Shown one piece after another: positions 1 to 40,375 of a stretch of 64,000 bases of DNA. The notes below the pieces were generated by a model. The model made no database searches. It saw nothing but the letters and a program-made list of their open reading frames with translations, and was not told the origin of the DNA. This DNA is from Melitaea cinxia (lineage: Eukaryota > Arthropoda > Insecta > Lepidoptera > Nymphalidae), in the NCBI RefSeq assembly GCF_905220565.1, contig NC_059415.1:9104501-9168500 (forward strand), read 5' to 3'. How positions within the stretch are numbered: position 1 is the stretch's first letter; each line of letters starts with the position of its first letter. Both the position numbers and the translations under genes were made by a program.

Positions 1-93
1 CATTGCTGGCCTCTCCAAGTTCGCGCCAAAAATGGCGTGAAATCATCTGTTTTGCCCATAGTCACCTGGGTAGACGAGTTAGAGACCGCAGTT
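1..93 (-). mobile_element. RTE-tail fragment (cut by the window edge)
   Basis: Reverse orientation of the same tail: TTGCCCATAGTCACC and a diverged GAGACCGCAG. It starts at the window edge. Confidence 0.65.
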
Positions 94-419
94 AAAATAA
101 TAAAACTCTAAAATCGAAACATAAATGGACGCTTATTCGTAACTGTACGGTAATTGCTATACTATTATAACTCTATCTTTTAAAACAGCTTCAAGCGCTG
201 TAAACATTACTCTTAGCATCTATGTTACGCTGTTATGTGTCAGCGTAACTGCTGTTCTGTTATTTCACACAATTCCACTCTCCATATTTTTGAAGTAAAA
301 CTTCTTTACGTATGCTCTACTTGGGGAGTGCTTACTACGTGGTGAATACGTGACGAGAGCGTTACGAAAAGTGCGATCGGACGAGGCGTACGGAAGTTGA
401 GAGGGAGATATAAGTTATA

Positions 420-740
420 TTTTTTTTTTTTTTTTTTTTTTAAATATATAGACTAGCGCTTGACTGCGATCTCACCTGAAGTCAAGTGAAGATGCAGCCT
501 AAGGTGGTGCGCGCTTGCCTAGAAGATGCCTATTCACTCTTGATTTAAAGATACCTAAGTTATAGTTCGTTGGAAAAACGGAAGCCGGAAGGGCATTCCA
601 AATTTTAGCGGTGCGAATTAGGAACGAGGAAGCAAATCGTTTAGTGCGAGATCGTGGGATTTCAACCACATAGCGGTGCAGATTCATGCGATGCCTTGCG
701 GTTCGGTGGTAGAAAGGTGATGGTGGAACCAAATTGTATA
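420..740 (-). mobile_element. Jockey/CR1-like LINE, 3' end of ORF2 with 3' UTR
   Basis: Minus-strand frame 732-499 encodes a 77-residue LINE ORF2 C-terminus with the familiar VVEIPRSRTKRFASSF, KIWNALPASVFP and FKSRVNRHLLG motifs. It is followed by a short 3' UTR running into poly-A (poly-T at 420-440 on the plus strand). This is a 5'-truncated copy. Upstream sequence beyond about 740 does not continue the frame. Confidence 0.8.
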
Positions 741-811
741 GTTCTAGAGCACACTCTCCGAAATATAACCTGTAAATAGTTAGTGAAGAAAGAAATAGAG
801 AGAGTTACGTT

Positions 812-925
812 TCGTAATCACCAACCCGCCTGCCCAGCGTGGTGACTATGGGTAAAACACACGAGTTCACGCCATTTTTGGCGTGCACTTGTGGAGGCCT
901 ATGTCCAGTACTGGACTGCGAAAGG
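812..925 (+). mobile_element. RTE-tail fragment, 5' truncated
   Basis: Matches the 3' third of the 330-bp RTE-tailed element: CACCAACCCGCCTGCCCAGC, then the GGAGGCCTATGTCCAG codons of the RTE ORF2 end, then GGCTGATGTGATGACG. Confidence 0.75.
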
Positions 926-1584
926 CTGATGTGATGACGTTTGGTATATAAGGTAGGAGCAACTAAAGAAGTCTTACTTCAGCCGTGTTGTCTAAAGCAG
1001 ACTTGTTTTTTTCCATTAATTTTTGTAAGAAACAGTAAAGAAAGTGTAGAAAACGGTATTTCTCTACATTTTCTAGAAGTATAGTAGATCATGTATAGTC
1101 ATTCATTCTTTCAAGAGTAGGAGCACTTTTAGTACGTTAATTTGTCAATTTGGATGTTTACTTGAATTACATTCACACATTGTTTCTAGTCTACTGCACT
1201 TCAATCTCGGTGGAGATTGTGTAGTCTTTTCTTAAGCATACTTCGAATTTATTAACATTTAGAGAATATAGGATGTTTACGTATAAGAATATCGTAAATA
1301 TAGACTACTAAACACATCGACATCTTGTTGATGATCGAAATGTGAAATAGCTAATACGTGTGTGAAATATAAATATATTTTCAAGAAGCTTCCTAATTTG
1401 GGAATTACTTCAACGTGACATAGCTAAATAATACTGCTTTTGTTTTTTTCCTATAGAAAATAAAACAATATTTGGGGATGCTCTGCATTAAAAATTGTTG
1501 TAGAGTCCGTGCTTGGAATGCTCTTCGTGTTACAAGCGTCTTTAGGCTACGTCAACCACTTATCACGTTACTTATTCTCTGCGG

Positions 1585-1712
1585 TCACCAACCTGCCTGC
1601 CCAGCGTGGTGACTATGGGCAAAACACGTGAGTCCACGTTATTTTTGGCGTAAACTTGTGGAGGCCTATGTCCAGCAGTGGATTGTATAGGCTGTAATGA
1701 TGATAATGATGA
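1585..1712 (+). mobile_element. RTE-tail fragment
   Basis: GGTCACCAACCTGCCTGCCC through GAGGCCTATGTCCAGCAGTG, ending in the GATGATAATGATGA tail repeat. It lies just 3' (in plus sense) of nothing else recognisable and 70 bp from dpr exon 4. Confidence 0.75.
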
Positions 1713-1782
1713 ACCACTTATCATCAAGTGGACCATCACTTGTTTATCAAACTAATTGTAAAAACAAGCTTTGAAAACATAC

Positions 1783-30638
<28,856 letters not shown>

Positions 30639-30686
30639 CTTGTCAGTGACCAGCCATAGATTTCATCTGGCGAGACGCCTTTGCTC
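30639..30686 (-). promoter_or_regulatory. dpr 5' UTR part of exon 1, splice acceptor and a 7-codon upstream ORF
   Basis: On the minus strand TATCAACAG|GAGC at 30687 is a fair splice acceptor, so coding exon 1 probably begins at 30686 and a further non-coding exon lies upstream. The leader holds ATG AAA TCT ATG GCT GGT CAC TGA (30666-30643). This upstream ORF ends four bases before the strong main ATG. Such short upstream ORFs often lower or tune translation; that role is inference. Confidence 0.5.
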
Positions 30687-31215
30687 CTGTTGATAGAATA
30701 AGGACGATAAGCATCTAAAAGTATAAATAGCATATTACTTAATAAACACTTTTGTCACAGATCCCAAAAAATAATGTCTGTTATTGTAATTGAAAGTAAG
30801 CTAAACGTATAGAAAAAGCTTTTGCTCATCACTATGTGTTCTGTGCTCCCGAAACTAAACCATAAAAAGTAAAAAGGTGGCAGAAAAGCATACGGACCGC
30901 CTTAAGGAAAGTAGATATCGTAACCTATAGGCAATAGGGAATGTGCTTGCAATGCACCTAATGTAGAGAACATCAGGTGCATTGCAAGAGCGTTCCAAAC
31001 CATATTCCCGACCCTTTCCCACTACAACGACCTTACTCACCACATTAGGTTTTCTCATAAAAAAAAGAAAGATTAAAGTGTGTTGTAGTAAATTATTACC
31101 CACTGTTAAAATATTGTCTTTATTTTGATAATTAAAGGTTTAATTCTTTAAAAAGTATGAATATGGAAAAATACTACTAATATGGTATTGATATAAAATA
31201 TTTTTTATAAAGGAT
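30687..31215. other. Upstream of dpr exon 1; short inverted repeat only
   Basis: AT-rich except GCTTGCAATGCACCT / AGGTGCATTGCAAGAGC (30941-30990), an inverted pair related to the centre of repeat family C. No promoter motif is evident. Confidence 0.45.
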
Positions 31216-31216
31216 A

Positions 31217-31217
<1 letters not shown>

Positions 31218-31268
<51 letters not shown>
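31218..31268. repeat. (TA)n microsatellite
   Basis: About 50 bp of TA dinucleotides. Confidence 0.9.
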
Positions 31269-31279
<11 letters not shown>

Positions 31280-31868
31280 TATATACCTATAATAAATATA
31301 TCTATCTATATAAATATATATATTGTAACAAGTTGTTTTAGGGTTGTCAAAACAATTTATTTTATCTTTATTTTTAGCGTGCTAACCCTACTTGCACTTA
31401 ACATTCATGCACAATATGCGACGCGATCAAGCGTAGGATTTATGCGCAGAGGGTGATATAATGAGTCACCCGTTCCTTTCATTCCCCCAGGAACCTTTGA
31501 CAAGAGAACGAGGCGGGCTATAACGAGTGTCCTTTTTACTTAACGAAAAGGAAAACTAGACGACTTTTGTTTGTTTTTCTGTTTCAAAATGTTATGCTAT
31601 TTTTCCGTTTCATAATGTTGCGTTACTTTTAATAAACAGATGAATGTTTTAAATTTTGTACTTGTATGTAAAAACTTTGTACTCCTTTTTACAAAAATTG
31701 CGCGGACACTTACAGTTTGCAAAGAGAAGTAGTGCAGAATGCTAATTATTATGTTTTTTTAAAACAATACATAAAAAAATACATTAAATCAATATAAAAA
31801 AAACATTACACACACTACCATGTATTTAACACACACACGCATATATAATGTTTTGTTAATTATTATAG
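31269..31868. other. No recognisable gene or repeat
   Basis: Contains two related stretches (TTTCTGTTTCAAAATGTTATG / TTTCCGTTTCATAATGTTGCG near 31580-31623) but no frame. Confidence 0.4.
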
Positions 31869-31869
31869 A

Positions 31870-32085
31870 AAAGGTCGGATAACCATCCAATTGCTGGCCT
31901 TGAAATACACAGGTCGAAGACAAAGCTAGGTCCTGCGGTCACCAACCCGTCTGCCCAGCGTAGTGACTATGGGTTGGGTTCATCTCATGGGTTCATGCTA
32001 TTTTTGGCGCGAACTTGTGGAGGCCTATGTCCAGCAGTGGACTGCAACAGGCTAAAGTGATGATGATGATAATGATGATGATGAG
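31870..32085 (+). mobile_element. RTE-tailed element, middle deleted
   Basis: GGATAACCATCCAATTGCTG, then CGGTCACCAACCCGTCTGCC, then GAGGCCTATGTCCAGCAGTG and the GTGATGATGATGATAATGAT tail. The hairpin arm is partly lost. Confidence 0.75.
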
Positions 32086-33477
32086 TAATTACACTCACAA
32101 CAAAACTACGAAGTGTATGATGCATTTCAAACTTAATTTCTCGTTTTGAATTGTACATAGTCTGAAATTACAGTGTATGCACTGCCTTATAAAAATATTA
32201 CTGTCTGAATTGTAGAATGGTTCATGCGTTTTGAAATATTTTCGCGGTCGTAACTTAAACATTAAAAAAATCGCGAATAGAATACTATCAAATATGACTG
32301 TTTATTCATCACCGTGTTTGATGTTCCGACCATTTCATTGCACAATGTATGAATGCTATAATTATGAGCACATTTTGTTGTTGAATAAATTTATTTCAAG
32401 TGAACATTCAAATAATAACTATAGGTATTACACACGAAATTTAAAAAAAAAGAATTTGCGAAAAATATGACACAAATAAAGTGCTATACGGTAAGAAACC
32501 GTACATACTACTAACATTGAGGACTGTTTAAGATTTATTTGTGCATTCAAAGTAGGTACAACACAAGCAACACAACTTGTAGATACTGTTTGGTCAGTAC
32601 GCGGTGCTAATACACACTCGGCTTGATCGGTTAACATCAAAACTTTGACTTCTATAGTTGTAGACGTGAAGTCTATCCACTTAACTATTATAATTTAAAT
32701 TAAAAATGGTACTTTAGCACAGCTTTAATGAGCAAAACTAATACGCTCTCAGTTTGACCAAAGTATTTGTTAGAAAAATGTCAATATCAAACTCTCACAC
32801 ACACTAACATTTTTGTTCTCTTTACACATACAACTTCGCAACAACATTGTAAAGTGATAAAACGTGTTAAAACAAACTCCACAACTTTCATATTAAAAGT
32901 CCTGAACTCACGTACATAAAACTATGAACTACAAGGGCGTACGAACAAATGTGCAGCGTTCATTTGTCTTTTATTTGTTAAATTAAAAGTTTATGCGGTG
33001 TGTTACGTTTAAATTCAGTTGTTTAGTTTTCATTACTGCATGCATTCAGTCTAGACTAGACGCTTCTGCTATAAGCCGGTATTGTATTAAATATAATAAT
33101 GTTATTATTGTTGACTAATATTATGACGGAGACGTGAATTTATTTCGTTATGCCTTTGAATAGATTGTTTGTGTAAATTTAATGATTTTGAGAAGTTTTG
33201 AAACTATTTCACCGTAATAAATTTTGACAAATAAGAAGTAATTATTTCAGAATTTCCCAAATATAGTTATTAAAGGAAAAACACAACAAAGTAAATGACG
33301 TAAAGCTTACTAAATAAGCTTAAAAATACAGACAAATTGTTTTTTATTTAAATTTGTAGATCCCGAGCTTAGTATATTCAAACTGTAGAATCATTTTTAT
33401 TATGATATTCTGAATAGTAGTAACTAGTGTCATTTTATTTAAAAGTATCTATTGCGAATCAGGAGGCGGGAAACTAT
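32086..33477. other. No recognisable gene or repeat
   Basis: AT-rich upstream sequence. Frames 32231-32470 (plus) and 32428-32640 (minus) are short and show no domain; they are not supported. Confidence 0.5.
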
Positions 33478-33880
33478 TTTTAACCGACTTCCAAAAAAGG
33501 AGGAGGACTGTATTTTTTTTATGTATGTCACTTCAGAACTGTTGACTGGGTGGAGCGAATTCGACAAATTTTTTTCTTTCTTTTCACCGAAAGGTGGTGT
33601 GTGTCGTTTGGTCCCACTTAAATTTATTTGAGATCTAACAACTATTTTTCGAGCTATATCTAATAATGCGTTTTTACTTGACTATTTTTTCGTCGACCTA
33701 CGTTGTATTAATGCATAACTTTTTACTGAGTGTACCGATTTTGATGATTTTTAATTTAATCGAAAGCTGATGTTTATCATGTGGTCACATTTAAATTTCA
33801 TTGAGATCTGATAACAATTTTTGAGTAATCTTTGATAACGCGTATTTACTTGACTATTTTTTCGTCCATCTAAGTTGTAT
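33478..33880 (+). mobile_element. ACCGACTTC-family element, two internal units
   Basis: Starts AACCGACTTCCAAAAAAGGA. Two ~190-bp units follow, each with ACTTTTTACTGRGTG-like, ACCGATTTTGAT, AATCGAAAG(C/G)TG, GATCTGATAAC-like and TTGACTATTTTTTCGTC blocks. The right end with GAAGTCGGT is missing. Confidence 0.7.
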
Positions 33881-35429
33881 TTATATTTATATAGTTTTTT
33901 TTTTTCTATTTTAAGTAGCCAAATTTTTAAAAAGCTTTTTTTTAATTTAGACAGTTTTTTTAAGTTGCCTGCCAGAACCTGCACAGTAAATCTTTAATAA
34001 TCTAGTAATTAAAAATCATCTTAGGTATTTATGTAAAAAATACGAGTCCCTCTTATAATTCTTATATAATATCAAAATAAAATATAAGATCAAAGCTTAA
34101 GCTTTTAGAGTAACATTTATAATTACTAACAAACACTTAACAAGATTGAATTAATCATTTCCAGTACGTCAAAATAATATTTTGATGTTAACTTTACATA
34201 CATAGTTTCGTCCTGATTTACAATATTTCAATGTCCTCTCAGATTGTTCGAGAATATTTTAATACTAAGAACAGTAAGTACACAAATGTTCTAAATATAT
34301 TTAATACATTGCATACATATATACATAAGGTTATTTATTTCTAAAGCTTTTTTATTGAAAATTATATTTAAAAAACGAACTCCATAAAATATTTTCATTT
34401 ACCAATTCATTCAGAAAACATTTTTCGTAAAATATCATAAGACTAAAACATATAAAAATAACAATGCAAGTAAATTTTAAATGTTTGGATCCAAACATTA
34501 AAAGAAAAAGCCACCAAAACATTGTAAAACTTCGAATAACATTCTCACTTGGGAAAGCCATGCAGAATGCAGCTGCTACGAATACAAGCGTAAAATGAAA
34601 AAATAATTTTGACGCAATGTTGTGTAAACATATTCTTGTTTCTACAAATACCTAACACACAACAGTAACAATATAATAATAATAATTACAAACTGATCAG
34701 GTCTACAAAGTAAATAGATTAAGTACAGATCAGTTTCAATGATATCCTGAGTAGTTTAGGCGTCAATTCTATACCTCCTTGTGTAAATTGTACTACAAAT
34801 CTCAATCAATATGACGATTGGTTTGGAGGGTAACATTCATAACTAAGTGTTGCTATATACCAAATATGCTTATAGTAAAAACTAATATAATTATTTATTT
34901 ATCGAAATCAATGATCATCAGTAATTTTTTTTATTTTTTATCAGAGTTCGAGTATATACAAAACTATAAACGTATGTATGTTTCAGGACTTGGTAACGAT
35001 ATCAATAACGTTATCTTTGACGTTACTAAATAAAGATGTTTTTACCGACACTTCTTAAACTTTGCCACTCCATGCAAAAAATATTAACTGCGGATGTGGT
35101 AGTTGTTGGCTACGTAAAAGTTATAATTTAATTCCATTCCACTTGCCCATGCGCTATTATCAATTTCCCGCGCGGCTAGACCCGGTGCAGGGTTTCCCGC
35201 GCATCGAAATTCGAGTTCGCGTCGGTTTCTTAAAAAAAAAACAAATATAATTTAAAAATACACCTAAAGTGTAATTGTCACTTTTTTGTGCAAGAAGATA
35301 TGGTATTAAGTATCAATTACTTAAGAAATATAAATATTAACAGCATGTAATGTGCTTCATAATCTAGACAAATAAAAAAGTTATACTGTATACGTATAGC
35401 TTGATCAAGACGTTAAATAACTAAATTGC
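33881..35429. other. No recognisable gene
   Basis: AT-rich; a less AT-rich patch at 35130-35225 (TTTCCCGCGCGGCTAGACCC) has no domain or splice support. Confidence 0.5.
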
Positions 35430-35700
35430 GTGTTGGTGCACATTCTAGAGCGTACGGCTCATCCGACTGTAAGCGATTCCCGTAGCTTCAACGCCTGCAA
35501 TACCAGCAGCATCGTAAGCGCGTTGTCGACCCTAACACCAATTCCCTAGGAGCTCTGGCCACCGTACTCACCACAGGAACACAATACTGCTTAAAAGCAG
35601 TATTATTTAGGTGTGGTCTTCAGGTGATGTATCTTTAAGGTCGACATACTTCCACAATCGGGCCAGATTTTATGTATATTTCCTGCTACGCTCTACCACC
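35430..35700 (+). repeat. Interspersed repeat family C
   Basis: GGTGCACATTCTAGAGCGTA, ATTCCCGTAGCTTCAACGCC, CCTAGGAGCTCTGGCCACCG, TATTTAGGTGTGGTCTTCAG: the order seen at 18679-18957, more diverged. Confidence 0.65.
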
Positions 35701-36045
35701 CTATATTTCTATCTAAATAATAACTTACCATATTAAGTATGCATGTAGTACTAGTTACACGAGAATATTACTGAACTAATATTATACGTCCATTTCAAAT
35801 GATACAGCACTACACCGCTACCTCAGTAATTATCGCTACACACCGAAAAGCCGCATTACACACTCACAAAGCGACAAGCCGTGTACGTCTTGACTAACCC
35901 CGACTATCGAATTGTACTTCAATCTACACTAAATTTACATTCGAGAATTCCTAGCTGGATATGGCGTCGAATACATCTTATGTATGAATTTGTATTAATT
36001 ATTAACCAACTTTAAAGCAAGGGGGTAATAATTCGAATGTTTTTG
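35701..36045. other. No recognisable gene or repeat
   Basis: AT-rich sequence. Confidence 0.4.
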
Positions 36046-36870
36046 TTTTTAACCGACTTCCAAAAAAGGAGGAGGTTCTCAATTCGACTGTATTTTTTTT
36101 TTATTTTTTTTATGTATGTTACATCAGAACTTTTGACCGTGTGGACCGATTTCGACAAATTTTGTTTTAATCGAAAGGTGGTGTGTGCCAATTGGTCCCA
36201 TTTAAATTTATTTGCGATCTAACAACTACTTTTCGAGTTATATCTAATAATGCGTTTTTACTTGACTCTTTTTTCGTCGACCTACGTTGTATTATACCGC
36301 ATAACTTTCTACTGGATGTACCGATTTTGATAATTCTTTTTTTGTTGGAAAGGGGATATCCTTAGTTTGGTACCGTGATAAGGAAACCAGAATCTGATGA
36401 TGGGATCTCAGAGAAATCGAGGGAAACTCTCGAAAATCCGTAATAACTTTTTACTGGGTGTATCGATTTTAATAATTTTTAATTTAATCGAAAGCTGATG
36501 TTTATCATATGGTCACATATAAATTTTATCGAGATCTGATAACTACTTTTTGAGTAATCTTTGATAACGCGTAGTTGCTTGACTATTTTTTCGTCGATCT
36601 ACGTTGTATTACTTGTCGATGTAATTGAAGTCGGTTTTTTTTTTCGTTTGCGAGCAAACACAATTATTGTTATTATAACTTTTTAGTTGGTGTACCGATT
36701 TTGATTATTCTTTTTTTAACTGAAAGCTGGTGCATGTCGTATGGCTCAATTTAAATTTGATCGAGATCTGACGACATCTTTTTGAGTTGTCCCTAATAAT
36801 GTGTAATCAGTTAATTATTTTTTTCGATTACATAATGATGTATTACTTGTCGACGTCCATCGAAGCCTTT
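36046..36870 (+). mobile_element. ACCGACTTC-family element, four internal units
   Basis: Begins AACCGACTTCCAAAAAAGGA and reaches GAAGTCGGTTTTTTTTTTCG then GCGAGCAAACACAATTATT at 36620-36665, an inverted ACCGACTTC terminus. Internal units start near 36118, 36300 and 36443; a fourth (36668-36865: GTGTACCGATTTTGATTATT, ACTTGTCGACGTCCATCGAA) lies beyond the right end. The 61-residue plus frames are chance. Confidence 0.75.
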
Positions 36871-37575
36871 TTTATGATCATACACTATTATTTTAGAACA
36901 CACTAAACATCCATCCAATTTTACTCCTTTCTACATTCATGTCTACACACCTACATAAACTAACAGTTCCTAAGTCTACACAACAGTTGCTTTATGGTAC
37001 CTAAATTTATCACGATCGTGTAAATATAATCAATTACAAACAATCAAATATTTCTCTATAATTCTACTACAGATTAAATAGAGGCCTAAATTTTATAAAG
37101 TGTAAACGTTGAAAATCAAGAACAAAAGGGTAACGCTAAATAGAATCCTTGACAAATTAAATTCAATTCAAAACTCAAATCGGGTTGTCTCTTTGTAATT
37201 AGTTTAATCTGTTGATATAAATTATACCAAGTTAATGAATGAAAGTAATTTATTATTAATAGGAGACGTTAAATGATTGTGATGCTGTGCGTGAAAAAGA
37301 TTTATTTACGTCTGGTCCGATACTGACAGTATATAATTAGCTTTAATAATTAATACAACAACGTAAGTAAGTCTTACCTGATAAATTGCTTCTACGATAA
37401 TAATAATGCCTGACGTCTGAAAAAAAGTATAGGCAATTTAGAGCCTATTAACGGTCTTAGCTTAATAATAATAAACAAAGTAACACAAGATAAGTAAACA
37501 AGACTATTTTTTATACTATATCGCCTATGTGTGATAAAAGTTAATAACATAATAATATATTGTATATATTAATAT
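36871..37575. other. No recognisable gene or repeat
   Basis: AT-rich sequence. Confidence 0.5.
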
Positions 37576-37576
37576 C

Positions 37577-37825
37577 TATATCATACACACACGGCTGTCT
37601 GTTCCTAGGATAAGCAACTTAATGCTTGTATCATAGGTAACAGTCGACTGATGTAGCTATTTTTTGATAAATATAAATTGATAGTATTATTCAGCTGTAG
37701 GCGACAATTTTTTAGTGATAAATAGACATAAATAATAGTTATATAAATAAATACACATATCACACCCAGAATCGAGTCGCTAATCGAACCCAAAGATCTG
37801 CACCGACGCGACGGGCTGGTTATAG
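37577..37825 (-). mobile_element. tRNA-derived SINE A, reverse
   Basis: Plus strand begins ACACGGCTGTCTGTTCCTAG and TAGGTAACAGTCGACTG (tail), and ends CACACCCAGAATCGAGTCGC, CTAATCGAACCC, ATCTGCACCGACGCGACGGG (head with reversed B-box). Confidence 0.65.
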
Positions 37826-38126
37826 CGGTACAAGGTTACTTATAGTTTCACCACATTATTATAACAAATTTTATTGTTATACTCACAAAAATATATCGAA
37901 AAGAAAATAATGTCATTCGCATATGCAAAAATCATTTTACAGTACTCGTATTTATAAAACCACAAGCTAGGATAAATAGAAAAGTATTGTACATTATTTA
38001 ATATTTATATTGATAAACGTAGCAAAAAAAATATGTACCTTACATTCCACTCACAAAACGTGGAAATAGGAAATAAAATAAAATCAAGATTTATATACGA
38101 GTTTATAAAATAAAATGAATTTGATG
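37826..38126. other. No recognisable gene or repeat
   Basis: AT-rich sequence. Confidence 0.4.
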
Positions 38127-38127
38127 A

Positions 38128-38300
38128 CGTGTTGGCGCAGCTGGCACTAAGCGGCTGGGCACTGGCTTCTGCGCTGGCGGTTGCGGGTTCGACCCCCACT
38201 AACGACTGACATTTGTATTGGTAGATGTTTTCGGACTCCCGAGAAGACACAGGAGAAAATCCTACTGAGGGCCGTTGAATGTGAGGCATTTATTTATTAT
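38128..38300 (+). mobile_element. tRNA-derived SINE (family D)
   Basis: Head GACGTGTTGGCGCAGCTGGC (A-box) and GCGGGTTCGACCCCC (B-box) 60 bp apart, body ACATTTGTATTGG, 3' part GGAGAAAATCCTACTGAGGG and GTTGAATGTGAGGCATTTAT. Same family as the nested copy at 44630. Confidence 0.7.
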
Positions 38301-40190
38301 ACAATATCTTTAAACAAAAGTCGCAGATAAAAAAGTTTAAAATGAGGTTTTTGTATTAAGTACCTACTTGAATAAAATGATGTTTAGCTTGCTATTTATA
38401 ACAGCAAAAAAAAAGAAGAAGAGTAGAAAAAGAAGAGGTTATTGACGATAAATGGAGTATTTATCAATTCATTTTAAATAGAAAATATATTCTTAAAAAA
38501 AATATTCTTGAATAAATTGTTATGCAATTATTTCCGTCCTAACGTAATTATTAAAAGAAGACGGAAATAAATTCTGCTTACCATTAAAGATATGTAAACA
38601 TTATTAAGTTAATGTAGGAGAAAAAAAATGTCTATAGAAGGAAACTTTCTTAAGAGTCGCGTAAGGCAAAGTCATTTTAAGTACAAAAATAATTAGATGT
38701 TGCGACCCCATATAGTTCTCAAACTCATGAAATGACAGCTCATTGACCTACAAATATGACACAAAATGTAAGACTTTTTTTTAATTTATCGAAACCCACC
38801 AATTTATTATCAACTTTACACATTTTTGATATGATATAAAAAAAATGTTTAGCTTTACACATATTTAATTGTAACAATGCCAACTTGTAGTTTTCAAAAC
38901 AAAAATCGTTGCAACCGTGTTAGACGACTGCAGAAGAAAGATAAAAAGTCTTGAGACGTAACCATTTTAAAATAATTTTAGGTACCTAAATTTAGATTGG
39001 GCCTTAAATGAATACACAATTATTGGCATGTTGACGTAATGTAACAGAAACACATCGATGGAACTGACTTGATTTCATGAAAACGATTTGGGATACGATA
39101 CAAAATAACGCCTCAAGTTGGTTTTCAATACGCCATTTATTAAAAATATATTTAAATATATCTTCTAATAAAACATCATTCTATTACAATGCACGAATGC
39201 CGAATACAAAGCGAACGTTAGCTCGCTTGTTTCCATTGAGAATATATGGTATGTTTATGCATGCAAAAAATAGATGTTATTTTATTCACGTTTCTTTGCA
39301 TTGTGGCATTGCATAGAAGAAGTGTACACATGAACAGACTTTTCCCATTAAATTATGTTTATTAAAAGATAAAGGGGATCTAAAAAACATCATTTTTAAT
39401 AGGTAAGTGAAAGTGTATTTTTTACATTGTTAAGCGGACTGCTTTTTTAGTGGTTTTACGAGCCAGTTAAGGTATAAATTAGGAAGTTCAAATACTTTTA
39501 GGCAGTGTTTAAAATACGTAGAATATCATTCATTGCATTTTTTACAAGTCGGATAAGTGTAAGACGATCTCTCATACAAAGAGTTTCGTTACATACTAAT
39601 GTTTAATATTAATTTAATCTTCCTGTGTTAATAAATAAAATCCTAAAACAGATTCTGTAAACACTATACAAATACAAATATTTGTCACATACGGAGATCA
39701 AATAATTGACCGCTAGCAAATTAGCGTAGTAGCATCCCGACGCGTAGTCAAATAACATAAGAAAGAAGTTAAATATAAATAATAATAAAAAACTAGTTTG
39801 TTTTAGACCACATGACTGAAGGAAAACTTACGAAACGGAACTCTCTAAGGAAGTTTTACTTTAAAAAATCTGAATAACTTCTAGTAGTTTAGTAATCTTC
39901 CTTCCTTTTATTATGACTAAATTAGGCGAACCTAAATCTTTTGTTTATTGTTCATATTGGCAGCTTACCAATTAATACAAAGCTTCTGGATTTCAGCATG
40001 TTATTGAACTTAATTTAGGTCACAATGTCACTAATGACTAAGGACGCGTTCATTATGACTTCCCTAGATGAATGGGAGCTCGAGATATGACGCGACAAAA
40101 TAGCATAATTCATATTACCTTTTATTCAAAAATGACATCAAAAGCGAATTGATTACAATTCGTATATCAATAGAAATATGTCCTAGAGTG
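38301..40190. other. No recognisable gene
   Basis: AT-rich. CAAGTCGGATAAGTGTAAGACGATCTCTCATACAAAGAG at 39547-39590 resembles part of the element at 8617. The 79-residue plus frame (39077-39316) has no domain. Confidence 0.5.
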
Positions 40191-40206
40191 GGGACTGCGT
40201 CTTGGA

Positions 40207-40362
40207 AAACGCAGTGTGGGACGTCCTCCTGCCCGCTGAACTGACAATCTACGTAAGTTTGCTGGTGTAGACTGTATGAGGATTGCGGAAAACCGGAATG
40301 TCTGGCGCGAACTTGAGAAGACTTATGTGCAGCTGTGGACTGCAAAAGGCTGCAGTGAGTGA
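40207..40362 (+). pseudogene. RTE-type LINE ORF2 C-terminus
   Basis: A 52-codon frame ending at TGA reads KRSVGRPPAR, a TGA where a Trp codon is expected, TDNLRKFAGVDCMRIAENRN, VWRELEKTYVQLWTAKG. In RTE ORF2 the end is typically GRP..RW.DD....G..W......R..W..L...Y..QW. 5'-truncated copy followed by a short TATATATA tail rather than the usual TGATGA repeat. Confidence 0.75.
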
Positions 40363-40375
40363 TATATATATATCA

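Larger units (their letters stand above)
1..1782 (-). other. 5' part of dpr intron 4 with repeat fragments
   Basis: Everything left of donor 1782 should be intron 4, because exon 4 ends in an open phase-2 donor and no continuing exon is visible. It contains RTE-tail fragments (1-93, 812-925, 1585-1712) and a LINE 3' end (420-740). Stretches 94-419 and 926-1584 are AT-rich with nothing recognisable. Confidence 0.7.

Noticed and set aside
30941..30990. Possible miRNA hairpin (GCTTGCAATGCACCT with its inverse)
   Set aside because: Both arms resemble the centre of interspersed repeat family C, so two oppositely oriented repeat scraps explain it. Small-RNA data would be needed to revive it.
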